From: Hyphomicrobiales bacterium | GTDB taxonomy: Bacteria; Pseudomonadota; Alphaproteobacteria; Rhizobiales; Rhizobiaceae | Reading direction: 5' to 3' | Length of the DNA stretch: 64,000 nt | Assembly (NCBI GenBank): GCA_900468285.1 | Contig: UBTF01000003.1 | Location: 1 to 64,000, forward strand | In this document: positions 43,646-51,558 of the stretch, one piece after another | How the letters are laid out: each line of letters opens with the position of its first letter | Numbering within the stretch: the stretch's first letter is position 1 | Position numbers and translations under genes: made by a program | Notes under the pieces: model-generated | Told to the model about the DNA's origin: nothing | Databases searched by the model: none | What the model saw: the letters and a program-made list of their open reading frames with translations, nothing else

Positions 43646-43673
43646 CTATTATGGTGTTTCGACTATCTGTCAA
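43646..43673 (-). promoter_or_regulatory. Promoter-like sequence for the structured RNA
   Basis: On the minus strand a perfect -35 TTGACA (43673-43668) and a -10-like TAATAG (43651-43646) are separated by 16 bases. A start near 43638 would lie just before the outer stem of the structured element. The rest of the 500-base gap up to the transporter gene shows no other clear signal. Confidence 0.45.
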
Positions 43674-43895
43674 GCGCAATCAAAGGGCAAAACCGCCTTC
43701 ACGCTGCCAAAGCCGCTCCAGCCATCAGCATTTTCAAACCCCTCCCTTAGACTAAAGTCATAAGCCGAAAGCATTGCTCTTCCTTTTGCTAATTATCTGT
43801 CACTCTGTCGTCAGGTGCATCACACCGCAAGGGCAGCCTGGAGGAGAGCGTGGCTGCAGGTGATGCGTCGATTGACATTCTGTGGAGGACAGACA

Positions 43896-45782
43896 ATGGC
43901 AAACATAGCGACCGCAACTGCGGAAAAAGCCCGTCCGATGACGGGTGAAGAGAAGAAGGTAATCTTTGCCTCTTCTCTTGGAACAGTGTTCGAGTGGTAT
44001 GACTTTTACCTTTATGGATCGCTGGCGATCTATATCGGCGCGAACTTCTTCAGCCAGTATCCGGAAACAACGCGCAACATCTTCGCGCTTCTGGCATTCG
44101 CCGCTGGCTTCCTCGTGCGTCCGTTTGGCGCATTGGTGTTTGGCCGCCTGGGAGACATCGTCGGACGCAAATACACCTTTCTCATCACAATCCTGATCAT
44201 GGGCTTTTCCACTTTCGTAGTGGGCATTCTGCCGGGCGCTGCCCAGATCGGCATTGCCGCTCCCATCATCCTCATCCTGCTGCGTATGCTTCAGGGCCTG
44301 GCACTGGGTGGCGAGTATGGCGGCGCGGCGACCTATGTTGCCGAGCACGCCCCCAATGGCCGCCGCGGCTATTATACATCATGGATCCAGACGACAGCGA
44401 CACTCGGACTGTTCCTGTCCCTCGTCGTCATTCTCGGTGTGCAATTTGCTGTCGGTCGTGAAGCCTTCGCCGACTGGGGCTGGCGCATTCCGTTCCTGCT
44501 TTCCGTCATCCTGCTCGGCGTTTCCGTCTGGATCCGTCTGAAGATGAATGAATCCCCCGCCTTCAAGAAAATGAAGGAGGAAGGCAAGACATCCAAGGCT
44601 CCTCTGAGCGAGGCTTTCGGCCAATGGAAGAATGCGAAGATCGCCATCATCGCACTTCTGGGCGCAGTCGTCGGTCAGGCGGTCGTCTGGTACACGGGGC
44701 AGTTCTATGCGCTGTTCTTCCTGCAGAGCATTCTGAAGGTCGATGGCCAGTCCGCCAATATCATGGTGGCATGCGCCCTGCTTCTAGGCACCGGCTTCTT
44801 CGTGTTGTTCGGATGGCTTTCCGACAAGGTCGGACGCAAACCCATCATCATGGCGGGTCTTGTTCTGGCCATGCTGACCTACTTCCCGCTGTTCAAGGCA
44901 CTGACATGGGCAGGTAACCCGGCTCTTGCGCAGGCCCAGGCTTCGGTCCGTGCAACGGTCACCGCCGCGCCTGGCGACTGCCGGTTCCAGTTCAATCCAA
45001 CCGGCACGGCAAAATTCACCACATCCTGCGATATTGCCACCGCGTTCCTGACAAGAAACTCCGTGCCCTATGACGTTGTGGAAGGGCCTGCGGGTCAACC
45101 GGCAACGGTCAAGATCGGTGAGCAGACCATCACCAGCTATGACGCCATTGCCGCAGGTGCCAACGCTGCGGCCAATGACCGCGCGTTCCAGAAGCAGATC
45201 AACATCGCGCTCCATGACAGCGGTTATCCGCTGGTGCGCGGTGCCGCACAGGTGCCGGCTGCCAAGCTCGATGCTTTCATCGCCGCGAACCCCGAACTTG
45301 GCCTCAACGCCGACGCAGTGCGTGCAACACCGGCAAAGACGGTTCCGGCAGACAAGCTTGTGGCCGATAAGCTCTTGACTGCGGCAGAGGTCAACGGCGT
45401 CACTGAAATGCCTGTCTACAGCGTTGCTGGCGGCGGTACCTTCACCATGGTTGCCGATCCGGCAGCCGTGAACTGGGTGGTCATCATTGCCGTGCTGACC
45501 GTTCTCGTCATCTACGTGACCATGGTCTACGGCCCAATCGCAGCGCTTCTGGTCGAACTCTTCCCGACCCGCATCCGCTACTCCGGCATGTCCCTGCCCT
45601 ACCACATCGGTAACGGCTGGTTCGGTGGTCTTCTGCCCGCAACTGCATTCGCCATGAGTGCGGCCAAGGGAGATATCTATTACGGCCTGTGGTACCCGAT
45701 CATTTTCGCAGGCATTACACTCGTCATCGGGCTTCTGTTCCTGCCGGAAACGAAGGATCGTGACATTCATCAAATGAACTGA
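43896..45782 (+). CDS. MHS-family MFS transporter with large inserted domain
   Basis: A 628-residue proton symporter-like protein of the metabolite:H+ symporter family: GTVFEWYDFYLYGSLA at the first helix, GRLGDIVGRKYTFL, LGGEYGGAATYVAEHAP, GWLSDKVGRKPIIMAG and the C-terminal YHIGNGWFGGLLP. MHS proteins are usually about 430-450 residues. Here an extra hydrophilic segment of about 180 residues (roughly 341-522) interrupts the second half. It contains two cysteines (362 and 378) that could form a disulfide if periplasmic. ATG 43896 follows GGAGG. The substrate (a dicarboxylate or osmolyte type) is unknown. Confidence 0.85.
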   Translation: MANIATATAEKARPMTGEEKKVIFASSLGTVFEWYDFYLYGSLAIYIGANFFSQYPETTRNIFALLAFAAGFLVRPFGALVFGRLGDIVGRKYTFLITILIMGFSTFVVGILPGAAQIGIAAPIILILLRMLQGLALGGEYGGAATYVAEHAPNGRRGYYTSWIQTTATLGLFLSLVVILGVQFAVGREAFADWGWRIPFLLSVILLGVSVWIRLKMNESPAFKKMKEEGKTSKAPLSEAFGQWKNAKIAIIALLGAVVGQAVVWYTGQFYALFFLQSILKVDGQSANIMVACALLLGTGFFVLFGWLSDKVGRKPIIMAGLVLAMLTYFPLFKALTWAGNPALAQAQASVRATVTAAPGDCRFQFNPTGTAKFTTSCDIATAFLTRNSVPYDVVEGPAGQPATVKIGEQTITSYDAIAAGANAAANDRAFQKQINIALHDSGYPLVRGAAQVPAAKLDAFIAANPELGLNADAVRATPAKTVPADKLVADKLLTAAEVNGVTEMPVYSVAGGGTFTMVADPAAVNWVVIIAVLTVLVIYVTMVYGPIAALLVELFPTRIRYSGMSLPYHIGNGWFGGLLPATAFAMSAAKGDIYYGLWYPIIFAGITLVIGLLFLPETKDRDIHQMN

Positions 45783-45802
45783 CAGAACCTCTGACACTGA
45801 AA

Positions 45803-45830
45803 ACCCGGCGATACCATCGCCGGGTTTTTT
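45803..45830 (+). terminator. Strong intrinsic terminator after the MHS transporter
   Basis: ACCCGGCGAT/ATCGCCGGGT is a perfect 10-bp stem with a two-base centre (opening to a normal loop) followed by seven T on the plus strand. Confidence 0.9.
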
Positions 45831-45866
45831 ATGCGAGATTTGAAAACCGCCGTTCATCAGGCAAGG

Positions 45867-46577
45867 TCAGATGGACCTGAGAGACACCCGTTCTTCCAAC
45901 TCAGCCACTTTTTCCTTCCGCTCGCTGTAGCGATCGGTCAGATAGGTCGAAACATCGCGGGTGAGGATGGTGAACTTTACCAGCTCCTCGCAGACATCGA
46001 CGACGCGATCATAATAGGACGACGGCTTCATCCGTCCGTCCGCATCGAATTCCTGAAATGCCTTGGCGACAGATGACTGGTTGGGAATGGTAATCATCCG
46101 CATCCAGCGACCGAGAATGCGCATCTGATTGACGGCATTGAAGGACTGACTTCCGCCGGAGACCTCCATCACGGCCAGCGTCTTGCCCTGTGTCGGGCGC
46201 ACGGAACCGATTGCCAGGGGTATCCAGTCGATCTGAGACTTCATGATGCCGGTCATTGCACCATGGCGTTCAGGACTGATCCAGACCTGCCCTTCCGACC
46301 ATTCGGAAAGCGCGCGAAGCTCCTGTACCTTTGCGTGGCTGGCAGGTGCCTCGTCTGGAAGCGGCAATCCGGCCGGATCGAAAAGCCGCACCTCGCATCC
46401 AAACCGCTCAAGCAGGCGACGAACCTCGAAAGCCAGCAGGCGGCTGTAGGAAACTTCGCGGAGAGATCCATAGAGGATCAATATCCTGGGCTTATGCGTC
46501 GAGAATGCCGGTTGCAGCATCGCGGGCTCAATCGGCTGAAAGGAGCTTTCCAGAAGCGCTGGGAATGTTTCAGACAA
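45867..46577 (-). CDS. arsH: ArsH organoarsenical oxidase
   Basis: A 236-residue NADPH-dependent FMN flavoprotein that oxidises trivalent organoarsenicals. Motifs: [18 protein letters not shown] (flavin phosphate loop), [21 protein letters not shown] and [17 protein letters not shown], with [11 protein letters not shown] near the end. The chosen start is TTG 46577, which has GGAAGGA about nine bases upstream and overlaps the arsC stop by eight bases; ATG 46613 is an alternative that would deepen the overlap to 44 bases. Last gene of the ars operon. Confidence 0.88.
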   Translation of the reverse strand: MSETFPALLESSFQPIEPAMLQPAFSTHKPRILILYGSLREVSYSRLLAFEVRRLLERFGCEVRLFDPAGLPLPDEAPASHAKVQELRALSEWSEGQVWISPERHGAMTGIMKSQIDWIPLAIGSVRPTQGKTLAVMEVSGGSQSFNAVNQMRILGRWMRMITIPNQSSVAKAFQEFDADGRMKPSSYYDRVVDVCEELVKFTILTRDVSTYLTDRYSERKEKVAELEERVSLRSI

Positions 46578-46995
46578 TGCGCTTTCCTTCCTGATCGAGA
46601 ACCTGCTCTCCATCTTCCTTGGTGAAAGGCCCTTTGAAGGCATCAGCGGGAAGGATGTCGAGCACAACTTCCGAGGGCCGGGCAAGCCTGGTGCCGAGCG
46701 GAGTGACGACGAATGGCCTGTTGATCAGGATCGGTGTCGCGATCATCGCCGCCAGCAACTCACCATCGGTCAAGTCCGGATTGTCGAGACCAAGTTCGCC
46801 GTAGGGGGTGCCCTTTTCACGAATTGCCGCGCGCACGCTCAGGCCCGCATCCGAAATCATCTTCGCAAGTTGCTCCCGCGATGGCGGATTGTGGAGATAT
46901 TCGATGACGGTTGGCTCAATCCCGGCCGCTTTGACCAGGGCAAGCGTATTGCGAGACGTTCCGCAGGCCGGGTTGTGGTAGATGGTGACATTCAT
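46570..46995 (-). CDS. arsC: Glutaredoxin-dependent arsenate reductase
   Basis: A 141-residue ArsC of the E. coli plasmid R773 class, with catalytic cysteine in [12 protein letters not shown] and the anion-binding Args in [13 protein letters not shown] and [12 protein letters not shown] 46995 is eight bases after AAAGGAC; ATG 47001 is an in-frame alternative. It lies directly downstream of acr3 with a two-base gap. It is the second, unrelated arsenate reductase in this operon. Confidence 0.9.
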   Translation of the reverse strand: MNVTIYHNPACGTSRNTLALVKAAGIEPTVIEYLHNPPSREQLAKMISDAGLSVRAAIREKGTPYGELGLDNPDLTDGELLAAMIATPILINRPFVVTPLGTRLARPSEVVLDILPADAFKGPFTKEDGEQVLDQEGKRIV

Positions 46996-46997
46996 AT

Positions 46998-48059
46998 TCA
47001 TGTCCTTTCGGTAGCTGCTGCTCGTTTCGAGACTGCAGGCGATGCTTCGTACCAATCCTTCGAGCGGTTCACGATCCAGACGACAGACAGCATCACCGGA
47101 ACTTCAATCAGGACGCCGACGACCGTCGCCAGGGCCGCACCGGACTGGAAGCCGAACAGGCTGATTGCCGCTGCAACGGCCAGTTCGAAGAAGTTGCTGG
47201 CGCCGATCAGGGCGGATGGCCCGGCGACGCAATGCCTCTCGCCCGCCATTCTGTTCAACAGATATGCGAGCCCGGAATTGAGATAGACCTGAATAAGGAT
47301 CGGTACAGCCAGCAGGGCGATGATGGTCGGCTGGGAAATGATCTGCTCGCCCTGAAATGCGAAGAGAAGAACCAGCGTCGCCAGCAGGGCAACAAGCGAC
47401 ATGGGCTGCAGCTTTGCCAAGAGGCTGTCCAGTGCGCGACTGCTTCCGTCCGCGGTCAGCCGTTTTCTTAAAAGCTGCGCGATCACAACCGGGACGACGA
47501 TGTAGAGACCGACAGAAAGCGCCAGCGTTGCCCATGGCACCGTGATTGCGGAAAGCCCGAGCAGCAAACCGACGACCGGCGCAAACGCGACGACCATGAT
47601 GGCATCGTTGAGTGCCACCTGCGACAGGGTAAACAGCGGTTCACCGCGGGTTAGATTGCTCCAGACGAAAACCATGGCGGTGCATGGTGCCGCAGCCAGG
47701 ATAATCAGGCCTGCGATGTAGGAATCGATCTGATCTTGCGGGAGATAGGGGCGGAACAACCACCCGATAAACAGCCAACCGAGAAGCGCCATTGAGAACG
47801 GCTTGATCGCCCAGTTTATGAAAAGCGTAACCCCGATCCCGCGCCAATAGGACCCGACCTGCCCCAGCGACCGAAAATCGATTTTCAACAGCATCGGAAT
47901 GATCATCAGCCAGATCAGGATTGCGACGGGGATATTGACCTTGGCAATCTCCGCAGCCCCAATCATCTGGAAAAAGCCGGGCATCAGATGACCAAGGGCT
48001 ACTCCAACTGCGATGCAGAGAAACACCCAGATCGTCAGATATCGTTCGAATGTGGACAT
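46998..48059 (-). CDS. acr3: Acr3-type arsenite efflux permease
   Basis: A 353-residue inner-membrane protein with ten predicted helices that exports arsenite. The essential cysteine region is AAPCTAMVFVWSNLTRGEP, and the second signature is PSALIGASNFFELAVAAAI. ATG 48057-48059 (MSTFERYLTIW) is the family start, one base after the upstream arsC stop. It provides efflux of the arsenite made by the two reductases. Confidence 0.95.
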   Translation of the reverse strand: MSTFERYLTIWVFLCIAVGVALGHLMPGFFQMIGAAEIAKVNIPVAILIWLMIIPMLLKIDFRSLGQVGSYWRGIGVTLFINWAIKPFSMALLGWLFIGWLFRPYLPQDQIDSYIAGLIILAAAPCTAMVFVWSNLTRGEPLFTLSQVALNDAIMVVAFAPVVGLLLGLSAITVPWATLALSVGLYIVVPVVIAQLLRKRLTADGSSRALDSLLAKLQPMSLVALLATLVLLFAFQGEQIISQPTIIALLAVPILIQVYLNSGLAYLLNRMAGERHCVAGPSALIGASNFFELAVAAAISLFGFQSGAALATVVGVLIEVPVMLSVVWIVNRSKDWYEASPAVSKRAAATERT

Positions 48060-48060
48060 T

Positions 48061-48588
48061 TCACTCGGCCTTTGCGGACTTGACCGATGCGCCTTCAAGC
48101 GAGCCGATCTGGCGAACGTGCTGTTCGAGGGCCAGGCGGTCAAGCGAGGCGATGGGCAAATTGATGAAGGCGGTGATCCGGTTTTTCAGAAACCGTGCAG
48201 CTTGAGCGAAAGCGCGCTGAATTTCGACCTCAGTCCCAACGACAGCCGCCGGATCCTCGACGCCCCAGTGGGCGGTCATCGGATGGCCGATCCATATCGG
48301 GCAGGCTTCACCGGCTGCGCTATCACAGACGGTGAAGATGAAATCCATCTCCGGGCTGCCAGGCTCCGCGAAAACATCCCAGCTCTTGGACGAGAAGCCC
48401 TGCGAATGATAGCCGAGCGCATTCAGTTCTTTCAGCGCATGGGGATTGACTTCGCCCTTCGGCTGGCTTCCAGCAGAGTAGGCTTTAAACCTGCCCGCAC
48501 CTTCCTTGTTGAGAATGGATTCGGCGAGAATAGAGCGGGCGGAATTGCCCGTGCAGAGAAACAGTACGTTATAAATTTTGTCAGTCAT
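48061..48588 (-). CDS. arsC: Thioredoxin-type arsenate reductase (low-molecular-weight phosphatase fold)
   Basis: A 175-residue arsenate reductase of the LMW-PTPase class. P-loop LCTGNSARS holds the first catalytic cysteine; FTVCDSAAGEACPIW carries the redox pair; HWGVEDPAA follows. A C-terminal extension of about 30 residues ends in AKAE. ATG 48586-48588 is chosen although its ribosome site is weak; ATG codons further upstream (to 48645) run into the apparent remnant region. It is the first intact enzyme gene after arsR. Confidence 0.88.
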   Translation of the reverse strand: MTDKIYNVLFLCTGNSARSILAESILNKEGAGRFKAYSAGSQPKGEVNPHALKELNALGYHSQGFSSKSWDVFAEPGSPEMDFIFTVCDSAAGEACPIWIGHPMTAHWGVEDPAAVVGTEVEIQRAFAQAARFLKNRITAFINLPIASLDRLALEQHVRQIGSLEGASVKSAKAE

Positions 48589-48626
48589 GGGTGTGGTCCG
48601 TAATGAGGTTGGTGTCATGTTCATCG

Positions 48627-48777
48627 TCATGATGGTCGCCCACAATTACAAATTGACGACATCTGGTGGGTTGCAAGCACCGCAGCCGGCAGATCAGCAC
48701 GCGGCAGCGCCATCGAGCGCCTTGCGGAGACGGGCGTCGTCATCGGACACTTGGCAAAGCGTGATCGGGCTCAACAT
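48627..48777 (-). pseudogene. Apparent remnant of an arsN2-like acetyltransferase gene
   Basis: A reading frame starting at ATG 48777, overlapping the arsR stop codon by seven bases (ATGTTGA), gives MLSPITLCQVSDDDARLRKA and ends after 27 residues at 48694. Shifting by one base near 48703 continues as LPRADLPAAV down to 48627. The pattern 'ITL-x-Q-V-S-DDD-LRKAL-(x)-LPRADL' resembles the first 40 residues of ArsN2-type GNAT proteins of ars operons as I recall them. The remaining domain is missing. It could alternatively be a genuine 27-residue peptide. Confidence 0.35.
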
Positions 48778-49124
48778 GGCTTTGCCAGCGGTGCGCAGCA
48801 TGGCGTCAGTTCTGCAATCAGCGGCGCGCAAAGCTCGGTCGATCCGCCACAGCAGTCTTTCAGCAGGAACAGCGTCAAGTCGCGCAAAGCGTCGAGGTCG
48901 GCCCGGTAGATGATTGATCGGCTCTGACGCTCGCTTCTGACCAAGCCGGCACGAGAGAGTGTTGCCAGATGGGCAGACATCGTGTTCTGCGGGACATCGA
49001 GTAGACGCGCCAACTCTCCAGCCGGCACGCCATCAGGCTCGTGGCTCACGAGCAACCGGAATGTCTCAAGCCGCGTATTTTGAGCCAAGGCTGCGAGTAT
49101 CGAAATAGCGTTTTCGTTTTCCAT
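48771..49124 (-). CDS. arsR: ArsR family arsenic-responsive repressor
   Basis: A 117-residue winged-helix repressor with AALAQNTRLETFRLLV, ELARLLDVPQNTMSAHLATLS and the beta wing SRSIIYRAD. C-terminal cysteines (KDCCGG, ELCAP, TPCCAP, KPC) form a likely arsenite-binding site, differing from the CVCDLC helix of plasmid ArsR. First gene of the operon. A dyad just upstream of its start is the probable operator, giving autoregulation. Confidence 0.9.
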   Translation of the reverse strand: MENENAISILAALAQNTRLETFRLLVSHEPDGVPAGELARLLDVPQNTMSAHLATLSRAGLVRSERQSRSIIYRADLDALRDLTLFLLKDCCGGSTELCAPLIAELTPCCAPLAKPC

Positions 49125-49126
49125 AT

Positions 49127-49142
49127 ATCCAGATTAATGGAT
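49127..49142. promoter_or_regulatory. Candidate ArsR operator
   Basis: The inverted repeat ATCCA-GATTAA-TGGAT lies three bases upstream of the arsR start codon, a position where a bound repressor would block transcription or translation initiation of the ars operon. Confidence 0.55.
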
Positions 49143-49316
49143 TTATTAGTCCCGTCAAGACTTTTCAGAACGTCGTTGTTAACTTCGAAATCGTGGTCAA
49201 TCTGGGCATTGCGCTGGCGTGAGTATCATTCCATGGTAACGAGGCACCTCATACCGCGGATATCTCTTTCCGCGTAGACATCGATTTTGCGCCCCAAGCC
49301 AAGCGGAAACTAACTC

Positions 49317-49332
49317 TTGTGAAATTTCACAA
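49317..49332. promoter_or_regulatory. Perfect 16-bp palindrome ahead of the GntR gene
   Basis: TTGTGAAATTTCACAA reads identically on both strands and lies 57 bases before the regulator start. A related sequence (11 of 16) precedes the ABC transporter operon at 50203-50218, so it is the likely site of this GntR protein. Otherwise this 265-base gap shows no gene. Confidence 0.6.
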
Positions 49333-49389
49333 CATGTTTTATATCGGCATGACGCTGGCTTTCTGGATCGCAGTGGGAGGAGACCGGAG

Positions 49390-50145
49390 ATGGCACGCAA
49401 GCAAACCAAGCCCGAACTCGTAACCGACGGCCAAAAACCGCAGCGGGCGAACCGGGTGAATTTCTTTGATCTCGCCTATGAACGGATCGAAGAACTCCTC
49501 ATCAATTGCGAGCTGAAACCCGGCCGCCAGTTGACCCTTCAGGAACTGCAGGATGTGACGGGCCTTGGCCGCACGCCTGTCCACAATGCCGTCAGCAGGC
49601 TTGCCGCAGATACACTTCTCATCGTTTTGCCGCGACACGGCCTGCGGGTTGCCCCGATCGATCTGGCGCGGGAGCGGCTGCTTCTGCAATTGCGCCGCGA
49701 TATGGAGCGGTTTGTCGTGCGCCTGGCAATCGAACGCGCCAGTCTCTCCCATCGCAATCAGATGCTGCATATAGAACGCGCGCTGCGCGAGCGCCGCGAC
49801 AAGATCACCCTGACCGAATTCAACCTCCTGGACCGCCGGATAGACCAGATCCTCCTTTCTGCCGCGAACGAGCCTTTCCTTGAGCATACGCTGCGGCCAT
49901 TGCACACGATTTATCGTCGCATCGGTTTTATCCACCACACATTGACGCTTGGGAAAGCAGATCTTTCACAGACCGTCGACTGCCATCTGTCGGTGCTCAA
50001 TGCCGTCGCCAACAGACATCTCGACACCGCGATATCAGCAACCGATGCACTGATCGGCTTCGTGGATTCGATGTTCGACGAGATGGAGGTAGGGATGGAC
50101 CCCAGGCTTCTGGACTGCAGCATCGAGCCGATTTTCAATATCTGA
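49390..50145 (+). CDS. GntR family regulator of the sugar-type ABC operon
   Basis: A 251-residue FCD-type GntR regulator with an unusually long N-terminal tail (about 20 residues, basic). Winged helix: LAYERIEELLINCELKPG, LTLQELQDVTGLGRTPVHNA and LIVLPRHGLRVAPI. The C-terminal domain is helical with His and Asp residues that could bind metal or ligand. GGGAGGAG lies ahead of ATG 49390. It sits directly upstream of a four-gene ABC import operon on the same strand and probably represses it. Confidence 0.85.
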   Translation: MARKQTKPELVTDGQKPQRANRVNFFDLAYERIEELLINCELKPGRQLTLQELQDVTGLGRTPVHNAVSRLAADTLLIVLPRHGLRVAPIDLARERLLLQLRRDMERFVVRLAIERASLSHRNQMLHIERALRERRDKITLTEFNLLDRRIDQILLSAANEPFLEHTLRPLHTIYRRIGFIHHTLTLGKADLSQTVDCHLSVLNAVANRHLDTAISATDALIGFVDSMFDEMEVGMDPRLLDCSIEPIFNI

Positions 50146-50202
50146 AGCGTAGGAAATACCGCGCGATAAAGCCTATTGCGCGGCGTCTCACTGTATCTTC
50201 GA

Positions 50203-50218
50203 CGCTGAAATATCACGA
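50203..50218. promoter_or_regulatory. Candidate second GntR operator
   Basis: CGCTGAAATATCACGA matches the palindrome at 49317-49332 at 11 of 16 positions and is placed about 60 bases upstream of the binding-protein start. Confidence 0.4.
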
Positions 50219-50277
50219 AATTCCAACTGATGGTGACGCTGGGGAGGTGTCGCTACAACGCTCAGGGAGGAGCAAGA

Positions 50278-51495
50278 ATGAAAATATCTATGAAATCACT
50301 GATGGCGGCCACGATGGTGGCTGCTCTGGTCCCTTGGGGCGCCACAGCATTCGCAAAGGACAAGATCACTTTCGCAGCAGCCGTCTTTGCCGAGGCCGGA
50401 CGTGGTGACCGCGTAAAGGCATGGCTTCAGAAATTCAACGAAAGCCAGGATAAGGTCGAAGTCGAAGCAATTGCGATTCCCTTCTCCAGCCTGGCCAACA
50501 CCGTCTTTACCCAGATGGGTGGCGGTGGAGGCCCGGATCTCGTTCGATTTGACCAGACCGATTTTTTTGCTGCGGTGCCGTCCGGTCGGCTGCTGCCACT
50601 CAACGACCTGATCAACGACAAGGACTATGAATTCCTGGGGCCCGACCGCTTCATGAAGGTGAAGGACGTCCGTTACGGTCTGCTCTTCGATACCACGGGT
50701 TACGCCCTGCTTTACAACAAGGATATCCTGCCTGAGCCGCCGAAGGACTTCGATAGCTTCCTGGCTGCCGCCAAGGAAAAGACGAAGGATGGTACCTTCG
50801 GCTATGCCTACCGCGCCACGATGGCCGAGCGCGCAGGTTTCTGGCAGGATTTGTGCAATTATGTCTTCGGCTTTGGCGGCCGCTGGAGCGACAAGGATGG
50901 CAAGCTGACGCTCAACAGCCCAGAGGTCATCAAGGGTGTAGAAGCCTATAAGAAGGTTTACGACGCAAGCGTAACGCCAAAGGGTGCTGATGCAGCAACC
51001 TACCGCCGCATGTTCTGGGAAGGCAAGATTGCCATGAACGTCGACAATGGCGGCGTGGCAGCCATTTTCCACCAGAACGCGCCACAGCTGCCCTTTGCCG
51101 CTGCCCCTTCGCCGTTTCCTGACAAGGCCCAGGGTCTCATCATGACGGCGCTTGTCGTCAATGCCAACACCAAGCACAAGGATGCGGCCGGATCATTTAT
51201 CAAATGGGTCTATTCGCCTGAAAACCAGAAAGCCCTTCAGGCCGCCATGGGAACCGGCGTCGGCACCAAGCTGGATATGTCCGCCGAAGAACAAGCCAAG
51301 CAACCCTGGCTTAAAGTCTACGAGGGCCAGATGCAGAACGCGCTTCCGCAACTCGTCATGGGACACGAGAGCAAAACGCCTGAAATTCAGCAGATCGTCC
51401 TGGAACAGGTGCTGAAAGTCCTTCTCGAAAATGCAGACCCGAAAGAAGCGATGGACCGCGCGCAAACTCTGGTCGAGCGCCGCGTTCTTCGGTGA
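50278..51495 (+). CDS. Family 1 extracellular solute-binding protein
   Basis: A 405-residue periplasmic binding protein of the carbohydrate (MalE/UgpB) class. Signal peptide MKISMKSLMAATMVAALVPW to ATAFA, cleaved near residue 26. The mature protein has GGGGGPDLVRFDQTDF, LPLNDLI, YGLLFDTTGYALLYNKDI and FIKWVYSPENQKAL. ATG 50278 follows GGGAGGAG; an in-frame ATG at 50230 is upstream of it. First of four import genes. Ligand is likely a sugar, glycoside or polyol, not resolvable from sequence. Confidence 0.85.
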   Translation: MKISMKSLMAATMVAALVPWGATAFAKDKITFAAAVFAEAGRGDRVKAWLQKFNESQDKVEVEAIAIPFSSLANTVFTQMGGGGGPDLVRFDQTDFFAAVPSGRLLPLNDLINDKDYEFLGPDRFMKVKDVRYGLLFDTTGYALLYNKDILPEPPKDFDSFLAAAKEKTKDGTFGYAYRATMAERAGFWQDLCNYVFGFGGRWSDKDGKLTLNSPEVIKGVEAYKKVYDASVTPKGADAATYRRMFWEGKIAMNVDNGGVAAIFHQNAPQLPFAAAPSPFPDKAQGLIMTALVVNANTKHKDAAGSFIKWVYSPENQKALQAAMGTGVGTKLDMSAEEQAKQPWLKVYEGQMQNALPQLVMGHESKTPEIQQIVLEQVLKVLLENADPKEAMDRAQTLVERRVLR

Positions 51496-51558
51496 CACAA
51501 CAGCGGAGGCTCGACACGGGCCTCCGCATAACCACCCGCTTTCAGTTTGAGGTCAATC

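Noticed and set aside
48694-48777. TGA in the small frame after arsR read as selenocysteine, giving a Cys-rich peptide
   Set aside because: No convincing SECIS-like stem-loop follows the TGA, and a frameshifted gene remnant explains the region more simply.
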